Assembly: GCA_029204225.1 (NCBI GenBank)
Contig: CM055109.1
Span: forward strand, 34,668,496-34,732,495
DNA length: 64,000 bases
Direction of reading: 5' to 3'
Source of the DNA: Diphasiastrum complanatum
Taxonomy: Eukaryota > Streptophyta > Lycopodiopsida > Lycopodiales > Lycopodiaceae
Below the pieces are notes generated by a model that ran no database searches, had not been told where the DNA came from, and saw nothing but the letters and a program-made list of their open reading frames with translations. Shown here one piece after another: positions 1 through 12,182 of the stretch (positions within the stretch are counted from its first letter, which is position 1; every line of letters starts with the position of its first letter). The translations under genes were made by a program, and so were the position numbers.

Positions 1-1270
1 TGCTGAGATAAACAATAATGTAGTAAGAAATGGAAGTTCTCACTGGCACTATACGCTCTAATGATGAGAAAAATACCTCATAGATGGAAGCATATTCCCG
101 GTAACGCTGCAAATGCTGGGAACTAACAATGAAGCCGTAGATGTCCCTGACCACAAAAGTTAAACGAGCATGAAGTCACGTCCGCATCTATGAAATGCCG
201 AGAAGTTCTGTAACAAATGCTTGCACCAGTTCCAGTGTAAGACAATCTACGTTCACTATCTGCTTTGAAAGGGGCAATACATCCGTAAACTAGTAAATAA
301 ACCGAGATGTAGATAAATACCGGTTCTCCTCGATAATTGAGGGTCCTTGCTTCACTCCCTTCACCATTGCTGCGGCTATCACCGAACACGATTACCTTCC
401 CCAAGGTCACATTTCCAGATGTACCAAGGCACTTTCCTCAAGAGATCAATTCAAAACAGAAAACGCATCATTATCATCGAAGGTTAACAGCGCATTCGGA
501 GTAAAACCGTAAAAGGCTGATGAAATGGCTGTTCATGCTCCGGGGCCATCCTAAAGCAGCACCTCCGCAGCAGTCACATGCATCTTTAGAACATCCCTTA
601 CACAAACTGTCCTTCTGCAGGAGACCAATCCAGGCTATAAACGCTTCATTGAACCAAAATCAGGGCAAAGAGCGACAGATTGATAACCTTAACGTGTTAT
701 TCATTGATATCTGTCTGTTTTGATGTCAGAGCGAAACCTAGAGCAGCTCCGCCAGAACTCCAGATCCGGATCTGGAAAGCATTTTCGTGAATGCTCTGTC
801 GCTCCCTGATCCAACACGCTTCCTGGCTACAGCAATCCGTATCGTAAGAGCAAGAACGATCGTCGTCATCAACAAAAATGGAAGAAGAAACGAAAGAAAA
901 TACGATCGCAGATCGATTTTGATGCATTTTGCGTATCGAAGATCTTCAGTAGAAGATTATAATGTATATTTATTCGACGATCGACAGGCCTTTCCGGCGC
1001 AAAATGCTCCACGTTCGACCACTTAGATTCTAGACACGTGTCAAATCTACCACTTGGAGTACTCACAATGTCTGATCCTAGACCCATGTCGAGATCTGAA
1101 CGCTTGTGATATAATCCAACGGTGGACAGCTCGAGGTCTTAGCGTGCCATAAAGATAACGAGGAGTCGAATCTACTGTACTTTCGTTCTTACACAAAATG
1201 ACGTGGCCTCTGGCAGGGGTCTTTTTGGAAGAGATAAAGCCCTTAGACCCTAGGGCACCCCACCCTATTG
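1..1270. other. Window start, no identified gene
   Basis: No recognisable gene. A minus-strand frame at 410-123 is open for 95 codons but starts on GTG, has no recognised domain and could be an exon of a gene running out of the window to the left, or chance. Bases 750-1150 are richer in CG dinucleotides and contain several CGATCG-like words, unlike the AT-rich DNA that follows, so a promoter or 5' UTR is possible but not shown. Confidence 0.3.
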
Positions 1271-1293
1271 CCCCCCCCCCCCCCCCCCCCCCC
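1271..1293. repeat. Poly-C tract, 23 bases
   Basis: An uninterrupted run of 23 C residues. Poly-A and poly-T runs follow at about 1320-1360. Simple sequence only; the true length is likely to be uncertain because such runs are hard to sequence. Confidence 0.95.
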
Positions 1294-3300
1294 ATGTCTG
1301 GGGGCTAAGCTCATTGGCAAAAAAAAAAAAACGTTATGATCTTTTTTTTTTTTTTTGCTATAAGTGCAAAATTGTCTTGCAGACGATTCTTCATAATTTG
1401 CTCTAACGCATAATGTGCTTCTCAGTGCTCACGTCGTATATCATTTTTAACTTTTTAATGAAGAAAATGGTGAGGGCTCCCAGAGGTGTGGGAGAAATAA
1501 TCTTATGGCAAATAAATTTTACATGAAATTTACCTTCTTTTACATGCAGCTTTCGCCTAAAAGGTGCATGTAACAAAATTTTACAGTAAAAAAATAAATA
1601 AATTTTACGTCACGAAAGGACACCTCTTCGGGTAGGTCCGCCCGAAGGAAAGGCATGTGCTCATCAGGCATACGCTCTTCCTAGCCAAAACACCCTAGGA
1701 GGCCCCCCACACAAAATGCACAAGAATTGTAGCCAATAATGCACCCTGAAAATGAACTCAAAGGCGATTGATTAACGAGGAGAAGCTTTGGAGTATATAC
1801 ACATGGCATTCAAATCTTTTCAAAATACAAAAACAAAGATTGTGTTTCAAAAGAATTATATATATTATATAAATGAAACTCGTTTTAACTCTCAAACTTA
1901 TCCAAGAATGACACCTCATCTGTTAGCAAATCATCACAATAGTTTTCATGACAAAGCTAATAAAGATTTTAGCCTAATTTTTAACTTTTAAGAAAATGGT
2001 CTTATATTTACCTTGTTCCGAATACATTCATCTCAAAATCTTCCACCTTGTTTTCTCTCTTAGTGCTTGTCATCTCCTTATCTCGGACTTATTTATGGCC
2101 TTCTTATGGCCCATAATGACCCCCCACTTTTTTTTTTACCATGTCTAGATTTTCTTATGAAAGATTAATAAATAAGCACTAGTGTACATTATCCTCGTTG
2201 TACATCCAATTTATAGGCCAAGCGAGTTTCAAAACCATGGGCTCCTAAACGTATCTAATCCACTCACGCATCATATTTAGGGTGGGTTTCCAATACCACA
2301 TAGAGCAACTTTATCCAAGTAGAGTACGGTGGGGAATTGATGTCGAGATTCTTAATATTGTGGACAAAAAGAGGTTGTCTCTTTTGATGTTCATAATTCA
2401 GCCATATGTCATTTTAACATGAAAAAACTAGCTGCAAGCTATGGATTATATAGAACATCCAAGAGAGTCCATAATTTCATGGATAATACATTTTTTGCAT
2501 CATTGGCATCTAGTTTCTTTGTAGAGTTTAACTTCGCCAAGAAACTAAGTAAAATGTCAATGAGTACTTTTAAGTCGTGGGACCTACTAGTTTTGTACAA
2601 ACTTTAAACTAACCCTATGTGATTGATTTGCTATTTTGTCCATAAAGTCTTTCTTTTTGTGTTTGCAAATTCATTGGTTCTTGTTTACTCTTGTTGTTGG
2701 TTGTAATAAGAAGTACACTTGAGAAATTGAAAGACATTTGGAAAAGGTGATATCATTCAATTTCATGAATTTGAAGAAAAAGAAGTGCATGTTATGTTCT
2801 AGAGGGATCTTGCCCTTCAATGTCATGGATTTAAAAAAAAAAAAAAGAGAGTCTCTTGTTCTTTCAATTTTTCATGTGTGACGAAGAAAGGCATTTAGTA
2901 ATTTATATTTGCATTGATATAGCAATGTTGCGTAGGAAAGCACCACATTATTGTTTTGTTCCTTCTTTGATTCCACAATGATTTTATGATGTGCGCGCTC
3001 TTATTGTGCTTCTCATTGGAATTGCACATTCTTCTTCCATGTTGGTTTTTTTTCGCTTCAACTAAATTCTGTTTAGGGTGGTTTCACTTGGAAGAGTCTA
3101 GGGCCATTTCATATTTTGCACTTACCCCCCAGTTTGAAAGCCTAGGTCCTTCCTGTTGGGGTGGCGATAGGCTATGGGCGCGCGATAGCTCGAGGTGTCG
3201 AATGATGGCTCCGCTTATTTTCAGCACCCTGACGGGTGCTAGCACACATCAGGGTGCGCCAACCAGGGACAATTTTTTTTTAAAGCTAGTTGCCCGGGAG
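1294..3300. other. AT-rich intergenic DNA, nothing recognised
   Basis: All frames are short and none shows a known domain. Short ORFs at 1788-1991 and 2419-2607 are AT-rich with no motif. A small perfect stem (GCACCC-TGAC-GGGTGC) occurs at about 3223-3240. I see no gene or clear element boundary here. Confidence 0.4.
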
Positions 3301-3329
3301 CCACGTGTCAGGCAACCAGTATTTATCCC

Positions 3330-3788
3330 ATAAGCTTTTCTGTGGGATTACTCAAAGTGAATATATAACTAAACAAACCCATTAACTCAGATGTGTGCAG
3401 GTGGGCATGAAGGTGCCCCCGGCGCCACTGCCTGCCCGGCACTATGGCGCTGCCCGGACATCTTCTGAAGATAGATGAGCCAATGGTGTCAACTATTGAC
3501 TGTTGAAAGATTGTCGAGTCGAGGGATTGTTGACTATCGAAGGAAAATTGTGGCTGTCATGAGAGGTGACTACTTGGCATTCCTTTTGACTCATTTGGTT
3601 GACTTTGTGGTTTGTCACAAACATGTCCTGAACTTGCGTGTATTTTTGCAAGTTCTCCATCTCCAACAGGTTCCCGAGTAAATAACTAGGACTGGGACTT
3701 TGTTGTGGATATCTAAAATGAATAGATGGTAATGTATACAGAGGCAATTGGATCAGATGGGATTTGAAAAAAAATTAAAATTCCAACA
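3330..3788 (-). repeat. Probable copia LTR (minus strand), left end uncertain
   Basis: On the minus strand a purine run AAGGGGGAT is followed at 3788 by TGTTGGAATT, the usual arrangement of polypurine tract then 3' LTR start in copia elements. The LTR would run leftwards. Its far end cannot be fixed because no second copy is visible, so the left coordinate is a guess. Confidence 0.5.
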
Positions 3789-4560
3789 ATCCCCCTTAAT
3801 TCAACTTCAAACACTTTAGATAATCTTCAGACTTAATATTTTCTTAAACTAAATATACTTGTTCTTAGGCAAAGCCTTAGTGAGGATATCAGCTACCATA
3901 CTATTGTTGGATCTCTATCCTCTCCATCCCTTATCTCATCACTAATCTAGATCCATTCATTAGCTGTTGTAAATACTTGTACAGTCGCACACTCTGCAGA
4001 AATACAAAGGAATCGGTGACAGTGTTCTGCCGACCTAGCCAACACTGACTATTCGGCCACCATTCGACTATTTGACCACCATCCGATTGTTCATCCATCA
4101 TTCACCGTTTGACTATTCGGCCAACATCCAACACCGACTATTCGGCCACCTCCGACTAGTCGCATTTCACAATTGTCAGGATAGTCTGACTGTGTAGACC
4201 CCTTGGATCTAAACTTCTTTTTGAATATAGAGCTTGAGGATCCAATCCTGAGCCTGAGGAGGATGCTGATCTTCTGATCTCCTCTTGTAGAAGCAGTGAT
4301 ATTACTCTTGATAGAGTGAGATGCTCCTGGGTAGAAATTGCCATTACCCAATTTTCGTAGGCTTCAGGTAGACTCGATAATAGAGTCATGAGTGCATCAG
4401 AATCTTCTATGACTGAGCCAGTTGCAGTCATCTGCTCCATAAGATTTTTGAACGTGTTGAGATGACTCGAAACACTTTATGCGTCAGACATCCTCAGGGT
4501 GAAGAATTTCTTCCTCAAGTGTAACTTAGAAGCTACTAGAGGTTGATTGTTTGATGGTTT
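3789..4560 (-). pseudogene. Collapsed Ty1/copia relic (gag next to RNase H end)
   Basis: Read on the minus strand, 4560-4156 encodes a copia gag (UBN2-type) segment with the family pattern 'KLHLRKKFFTLRM...HLNTFKNL...LLSSLPEAYENW', broken by one stop at the position of codon 'SDA*'. Immediately after it, without protease, integrase or reverse transcriptase, comes the end of RNase H (ADILTKALP, 3894-3868) and then the polypurine tract. Roughly 3 kb of pol has therefore been lost by internal deletion. The right end stops in gag; no primer-binding site or 5' LTR is seen. Confidence 0.7.
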
Positions 4561-6149
4561 GGTTGTGGATCTTAGGGTTTTGCAAATTACTTGCTTGTGT
4601 AATATGGGTTCTTCTTTTTTGGTGGTTGATACTTCTTGGTTGAGAGTTGCCTTACTAGTAGGCTTATATCTTGAATGAGTGGGATTGATTGCTTGATGGG
4701 TTGGTGTGAGTGATGGGTTGCTGATTTTTTAGCCACTATATCTTGTTGGCCTGTTTTTTTTTTACAGACTTGCAGTTCAGTTTTCTCTCAACTGAACTGT
4801 TAACTTTCCAATTGCACCGTTCATATTCTAGAAACTTTGGTTTTCTTCATTTTCTCTTATTACACCAAATCGATCCAACCTTTGTCTTTGCTGCCACTAA
4901 GGAGCTCAATTTCACTTTCTCTTGGTACAATTCCAAATGGAATCTCTCTGACTCTCCCTATGGCTCTGATTTTTTGCTACAAGGTTGATGTCATAAAGAG
5001 AAATTGGCCTTAGGTGGCTACATTCATGACTAGTTGCTCTCCGACTTCCGGCTACCTAATTGCACATTGAGGTAAGCTTGTACTTAGCCTACTTTTCCGT
5101 TCTAGTCATCTTAGTTTCATGAAGTTCAGTTTGTCGATCTCTTACTTTCAATCGATTGTCGTGTGATATCATAGTTCTAATTGCCTGTGATTTGAATGAA
5201 ATTTTCTCAAGTATTGTGGTAATGTAAGCTCTTGGAAGGACTAACTACATCAGGTTAAGAATTGAGTCTTAGTTCGAAAAAGTTTACAATTGTTGATTAT
5301 GCTCGTTCAATCGAGTGAATCATGAGAAATTTTGCAATGAATAGTTTTGTACTACCACGAGTATGGAAATCGGTTTGATATTATAGTTATGTATAACAAA
5401 ATACCATGGGTTTTGACTAGTGAATTACCCATTTCCCAATTTTGTTTACTCATCAGTCCTTGTATGAAACTGATTAAACTTGGGGCCATGTCTTATTCAC
5501 ATCGCATGGAAGTAAATACGTTGTAAAGATAGACAAGAAATTGAGTTTTTACGCAACTTTATGTCTTACTAGAACCGTCTAGCATATGCCCTATTAGTTA
5601 GATTGCTACACGAAATCGAAAAAGTTGGAATCTTTTGTTCATTCAATTCATGAAGTGTGTCAACTAGACCGGACCTATGTGGAACACCAGAGTGGGCTTC
5701 CCACCATCCGTGGTTGAAATACATCGCCTTGGTTAAGAGTCGCACTAGTCGGACCCACCATCGGAAATGCCTAGTGAAGTACCTAGGCCCGACAATCAAC
5801 AAAAAACTGCCGCTCCACAAACAGAGCGGTGTGTATAATTTGCCACCTCACGATATCCTTGCAACAGACTGAATCATTATAATCAATAAACCTATACATG
5901 ATCAGTTTACACTACCCACCTTCTCAGTACTATATTATAGTGTCGAATGAAGAATTTATCTCACACATCACGAGCTATGTAGGACAAGACGATTATGATG
6001 ATGCCTAGTGACCTCCTCTGGCCTTACCTCTAGGGGCCTCTAAGATCACTGACTTTGAGGAGTCAGCTACTGAAGACCTGTTCTGGTCGTTTGATCACTC
6101 TATTGATTACCCACACTCTGCATCTATTGTGCTCTTTTTGCACACTCTC

Positions 6150-6151
<2 letters not shown>
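4561..6151. other. Intergenic, nothing recognised
   Basis: No frame carries a recognisable domain. The overlapping ORFs at 5569-5820 and 5657-5872 are on opposite strands with no motif and look like chance. The DNA may hold decayed LTR sequence from the neighbouring copia elements, but no boundary can be shown. Confidence 0.35.
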
Positions 6152-6869
<718 letters not shown>

Positions 6870-9800
6870 CTCTTCCTTAAGCTTACTGCTACGAATCTGA
6901 ATTCAAATTGAGATTTAACAATCCTACTAATGTGGAATGTTTTTCTCTTGACAATGGTTTTGTCAGAATATCAACCAACATACTGTCTGTGTGGCAGTAA
7001 CTTAGTACAATATCTTTGTTCTGAACCTTCTCTCTAAGAAAATGAAACTGAACCTCTATGTGTTTGGTTCTGGCATGAGTTCATCGGTTCAGAGATAGAG
7101 CTATGCAGCTCTGATTATTGCATTGGAGTATAGTTGGACCGATCTATGGGAATTTCATATCCTACAGTAGCCTCTTTAGCCATATTATCTCCTTCATTGC
7201 TGATGTAGTTGCAATATATTCGGATTTTGTAGAGGACAACAAAATGCATTTTTTCTTTCTGCTATTCCATGAAATGGGTTCTCCCGCGGAAACAAATGTA
7301 GCCTGATGTGGATTTTCTTGTATCCACGTCTCCTGCCCAATTTGAATCAGAATAGGTAACTAAAGTGAGTGCAGCTTCTGTATTGCCATTGTAGCTCAAG
7401 GCATAGTGCTTTTGAGGCTTGAATGTACCTCATAATTCTTTGCAGAGCTTTCCAGTGTTGTAAGTCTGTATTGGACATGTATTGTGACAGTGTGCTCACT
7501 GCATATGCTAGATCAGGTCATGTGCAGATCATAGAGTACATTATAGAACCTATGACAGACTGATAAGGATACCTGCACATTTCTTGCTAATTTGCCTGAG
7601 TTTTGGGGCACATGTCTTTGGACAGTTTGGATCCTGGATCCATAGGTGTGTCTATGGGCTTGCAGTTCTCCATGCCATATCTGCGAAGTACATTGATTAA
7701 CTAGGACCTTTGGCTTATCGTAATCCTTCTACTCACGCAATCTCTGTGAATCTCCATACCGAGTAGATAATGGACTGGTCCTAAGTCAGTCATCTCAAAT
7801 TTTGATGAAAGTAAAGATTTGGTTTCTTGTAATAACGGATTTGAGTTGCTGATAACTAAGGAATCATCAACATATGATGCTCTTATAACATAGCTTGACC
7901 CTTTTCGTTTGAGATACACGTTGGAGTCTGCGGAGCAGGAAGTGAAGTTATGTAGCAACAAGAAGTGATTTATCCTATTATACCAGGCCCTCAGAGCTTG
8001 CTTCAGACCATATAATGCCTTATGCAATTTACATACCAAATGCTCTTTGCCTTGAAGGACGTAACCTTCTGTTTGATAGATGAATACATCTTCTTGTATG
8101 TATTCATGAAGGAATGTTGTCTGGACATCCATCTAATGAATGTCTAGATTCTCTACAGCAGCTATAGCCAGCAAGGTGCAAATAGATTGATGCTTTACCA
8201 CTGGACTAAAGGTCTTAGTATAATCTATTTCATAAACTTGCTCAAATCCTTTAACCACTAGTCGAGCTTTCTATTTGGATATTGATCCATCTAGCTTAAG
8301 CTTTAGCTTGAAGATCCACTTAGAGTCAATAAGCTTTGTACCTGTAGGAGGATCAACAAGACCCAAAGTCTTGTTCTTCAGTAAAGAATGATACTCAGCA
8401 TCCATAGCAGCCTTCCATTCGTCTGCATTGGGCATTGACAGTGCTTCTGCTACAATGGCAGGTTCATTATGACTAATGAACGCCTGAGGGACAAAGCGAT
8501 CAGGTTGCTATCGTTGTCTTGCAAACCTTCGAACTGCAGGTGCTTGAGCGGATGATTCTCCTGGGATCGTTTCAGCTTGTGGTTGAACAGTTGTGGGTCT
8601 TGGCCCATCGATGGTAAATGGAGCCGTTGGGACAAAGTCCTGTGTTTGAACATTCATAGTTCAATGCCTATCAATGGAGAATGGAGCTGTTGTGACAGAC
8701 TCTTGCATTGGCTGCTTCCGCTTAAAGTCATGAAACTTGTCTTCAATAAAGACAACATCACGCTGACCTGTAACAACATCGTATATATGATATGCCTTGT
8801 GTGATGTTGAATAGCTGATAAAGATATATTTGCAGCTTACTGGGTCTAGTTTCTTCCTCAGATCAGACGGTATTTGAGCATAGCAGAGACATCCAAATAC
8901 ACGCAAGTGTTTTAGACTTGGTTTGTAGCCATAGTAGGGTTCAAATGGTGTCTTGGAATCAGCTGCCTTAGTGCTGGAATAATTTTACAGGTAGCAGGTT
9001 GTAGAAATCACTTCTGCCCAAAAGTTATGGGGCAAATGAGCGTTGACAGTCATGGATCATGTAGCTTCTAGTAGTGTACGGTTCTTTCGCTCAACTATGC
9101 CATTCTGCTGTGGAGTGTAGCTGGACATGAACTGATGGTGCACGTCACATGATGAAAGGTAGTCCGCCATTTCATTTGATAAATCTCTTCTCCTGAATCA
9201 GACCGCAGGGCATCCTGACCAATTTGATTCTCAACATATTGCTTGAATTCCTTGAAGCAATTAAATGCTTCTGACTTGTTCTTTATGAACATGACTATGG
9301 TAAATCGGGAGTAGTCATCAATGACTGTAATAAAATACAGAGCTTGACCCAAAGAAGGTACGCTCATCATGACTCAAAATATACAATTTTTTTTCTCATG
9401 TGTGCATAGAGGATTTCTTTTGAGTTCTCATCAAAAATAGTATATCGACTAGCAGTAAACAAAGCTCTATAGCCTTGATCAGTGATCTTGCTAATAGATA
9501 ATAAATTCTTTGTTAATTTGGGTACGTAAAGTACACCATTTAGCTGTCTAGTGATGCCGTGAAAGAATTGGAGTCGAATGGAGCTTTGGCCTTTGACTTG
9601 GTGTGAACTTGAGTCACCGAAGAAGATGTACTCGGGATTCCGTTGCTGTGAGTGTAGAGAATAGGTTGTTACATGGTGACATGTGTTGTGAAGCACCTGA
9701 ATCAAGATACCATTGATAGGCATCTCTACTTGGTTGGTCTTGTACCATCAGCACCTTGTCATCTTCTTGTGGATTTCTGACAGTGTCAGAACCTCCTTCT

Positions 9801-10714
9801 TGGTGTTGTTGCATCTTCTTCCTCACTTCGTTGTGCTTGAGGATGCGACAATCCTTAATGTCATGGTTTGATCTTTTGCAATATATGTAGAAGAGTTTGG
9901 GTTTGGACGATTGTTTTTTATTGTGTTGCTGCTATGATTGTTGCGTTGAGGCTAGCTGCTCCGCCTTCGTCTTCTTGTCCTTGAAGTTCTTCTTCTTGGA
10001 CTGATGCTTATTAGAGTTTAATGCCATTGACTTGGTACTCGTTGTAGATAAGCTTTTTCTCCTGACTTCTTCCTGCAACAGGCTTGCTGTCAACTTCTGG
10101 AGAGACAACACATGAGTATTGCTCAGAATCAGTACTAAGTTGTCGTAGGAGGATGGAAGACTGGCGAGAAGGGACATCATTGAGTCTTCTTCTGAAATAG
10201 GGGAATCTATGACAACAAGTTGATTCAGCAACTATTTGAACTCGTTCAAGTGATCGCTAACTAAGGTGCCTTTGCTCATCTGGAATGTCAGTACCTTCTT
10301 TCTCAGAAAGAAAAAGTGAAGTCTCGTAGATGCTTGTTAGGATATCCCACGCTTCTTCTTTGGAGGTGGTGCTATTAGATACATGGGCGATCTGAGTGTC
10401 CTTCTGATTTAGGGACACGATGGCAAGTGCTTTGCCATCTTCGCTTCCTAGGTTGGAAGCAGTTCAACCGGTCTGGCTATAGAATCGTTTACGTATCCCC
10501 ATAGGTCCTTCTCGATTAAAATCATCCTCATCTTGAAAGTCATCTCTGTTGAATTTGTTAATCAAGTGGATCTCTGAGGTTGAACCTTCCATTAGAATCG
10601 AGGAACAGAGATTGTACACAAACAGCATGAACAACTTTTATGAAACAAGAACGTATTAAGTTCTATTGTAAATCCTAGACTCTAGTAATCCAATGAACCA
10701 AAGCTTTGATACCA
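6870..10714 (-). pseudogene. Ty1/copia gag-pol, broken (minus strand)
   Basis: A near complete copia internal region with many stops and frameshifts. Reading right to left: primer-binding site (10714-10703); gag about 10600-9932; a zinc-knuckle remnant near 9900-9840 whose first cysteine reads as tyrosine; protease at about 9826-9614 with WYLDSGASQHMS; integrase at about 9370-9095 (FITVIDDYSRF, then LRSDSGEE); the region after integrase at 8906-8661 (RVFGCLCYAQIP); reverse transcriptase at 8132-7701 (KALYGLKQALRAWY and the active-site box YVDDSLVIS); RNase H down to about 7100 (SDSNWAGDVDTRKSTSGY, partly out of frame). The domain order PR-IN-RT-RH identifies Ty1/copia. It cannot make a single polyprotein. 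Confidence 0.88.
10703..10714 (-). other. Primer-binding site, initiator tRNA-Met type
   Basis: The minus strand reads TGGTATCAAAGC, the usual copia PBS complementary to the 3' end of initiator methionine tRNA (consensus TGGTATCAGAGC, one mismatch). It lies just inside the expected 5' LTR edge. Confidence 0.75.
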
Positions 10715-10844
10715 CTTCTATTGGGGATATGATGTGATTGCGATGAGATGATGACAGCAGAAGAAAGACGATATTGACGAAGTCTCAACCAACAGGAGAA
10801 AAATGATGAAACATAGTGATGACTATGATTAACAGAAATGTGAA
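10715..10844 (-). repeat. Truncated 5' LTR of the minus-strand copia
   Basis: Sequence directly outside the primer-binding site must be the end of the 5' LTR. Only about 130 bases remain before a plus-strand copia fragment begins, so the LTR is cut short. The exact junction is inferred from where the plus-strand coding match starts. Confidence 0.5.
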
Positions 10845-11810
10845 ATAAGACAAATCAATGCTATCTTCTGAATTCGACATGACTGATCTGGGTGAAGCTC
10901 ATTTCTGCCTAGGTATTCAAATCCACAGAGATAGAAATCGAAAGTTGATCTACGTTACTCAGCAGAGGTACATCTACAATATATTAGTTAGATATAATCT
11001 GGTTAATTGCAAGTTAGCTCTCTCCCCAATGGAACCAGGTCTCAGATTGTCAAAGGACCAGTGTCCCCGAACAATCGAAGAGAAGGAGCAGCTGCATGAG
11101 GGATCTCTTATGTATGCAATGATCTGTACCAGGCCAAACAAAGCTTTTGCAATCAGCTCCTTAAGTCAGTATATGACTAACCCTAGTATGACACATTGGA
11201 AGGCTCTTATCAGAGCCATGAGTTATCTTCGAGCTACTATTGACTTTTGCATTTGTTATGGAGCAGTCGACAACGACAAACTCAATTTACTCAGTGGTTA
11301 CACAAATGCAAGTTGGGTAGGAGATGTAGACACTCGTAAATCTACTTCTAGATTTACATTCTTCCTCAACAATTTTCCCATTTCCTGGTTCAATCACAAG
11401 CAATCTTTGATAGCTCTATCTTCTACATAATCAGAGTATATCGTAACCTCACAAGCTACAAAGGAAGCAATTTGGTTGAGAAACTTACTTTCAGATATAA
11501 GTCTGAATCAATATGCTTCGACAGTACTATTTTGTGATAATCAGAGTGCCATTGCCTTCGTCAACCAATCCTAGATTTTATTCTAGGAGTAAGCACATTG
11601 AACTCAAGTATCACTATGCTAGAAGAGGTCAGTTTGCAGTACTGTCAGTTTGTAAAGTTCTTGAAAAAGAGGTCAGTTTGTAGTACTATCAAATGCAAGA
11701 TATGACAGCAGATATTTTTAGCAAAGCATTAAGCTTGGATACACATAGAAAGTTCTATGTAGAACTAAGTTTAAAGGTCAAGGCATTCATGGATTCAAAT
11801 TAAGGGGGAG
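10845..11810 (+). pseudogene. Ty1/copia RT C-terminus and RNase H fragment
   Basis: Plus-strand copia 3' end. It begins inside reverse transcriptase (SSEFDMTDLGEAHFCLGI), continues through the segment between RT and RNase H (YIYNILVRYNL), and reaches RNase H (GYTNASWVGDVDTRKSTS, then SEYIVTSQATKEAIWL after a TAA at 11428). The end ADIFSKALSLDTHRKF lies near 11705-11755, before a polypurine tract AAGGGGGAG at 11802-11810. Upstream RT, integrase and gag are absent: the fragment abuts the cut 5' LTR of an oppositely oriented element. Confidence 0.85.
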
Positions 11811-12170
11811 TGTTGGATTATTCTCATACTAATTGACTAATCGACATTTTAGTCTTCGTCCAACTTTTTCCAGACCCATAGATTTCTTCGTGTTTTTACA
11901 CAGTCTACATAACTACTCAAAAATGGCTCACAGTGTCGGCATTTTCGGGATTTTTGTCTTTTGGGATTTTCTCTCACTTCGGTTTTTTCGCAAAATGTCA
12001 GATGTCTCAAATGTTAAGAAAAAGACATTGGCGAAGACCTTCACATTTTTCGCATATGTTCATTTCTGCAGAGTGACAGTTCACGTTTAAATCTGCAGGC
12101 AGACTGTTTACGACGGAAAGCCATCGACTTGCATTAATTTATTAGCAAGTAATTTCTGAGAAGTCCTAAC
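11811..12170 (+). repeat. 3' LTR of the plus-strand copia fragment
   Basis: TGTTGGATTA follows the polypurine tract directly, the standard 3' LTR start. The right end is set only by the point where gypsy coding sequence becomes recognisable, so it is approximate, and the LTR may be truncated there. Confidence 0.55.
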
Positions 12171-12182
12171 TGGATGAATGCC

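Noticed and set aside
123-410. Minus-strand ORF with FGDSRSNGEG, at first glance like the FGDS motif of GDSL lipases
   Set aside because: GDSL enzymes have FGDSxxDxGN with downstream blocks; none of those is present and the frame starts on GTG.
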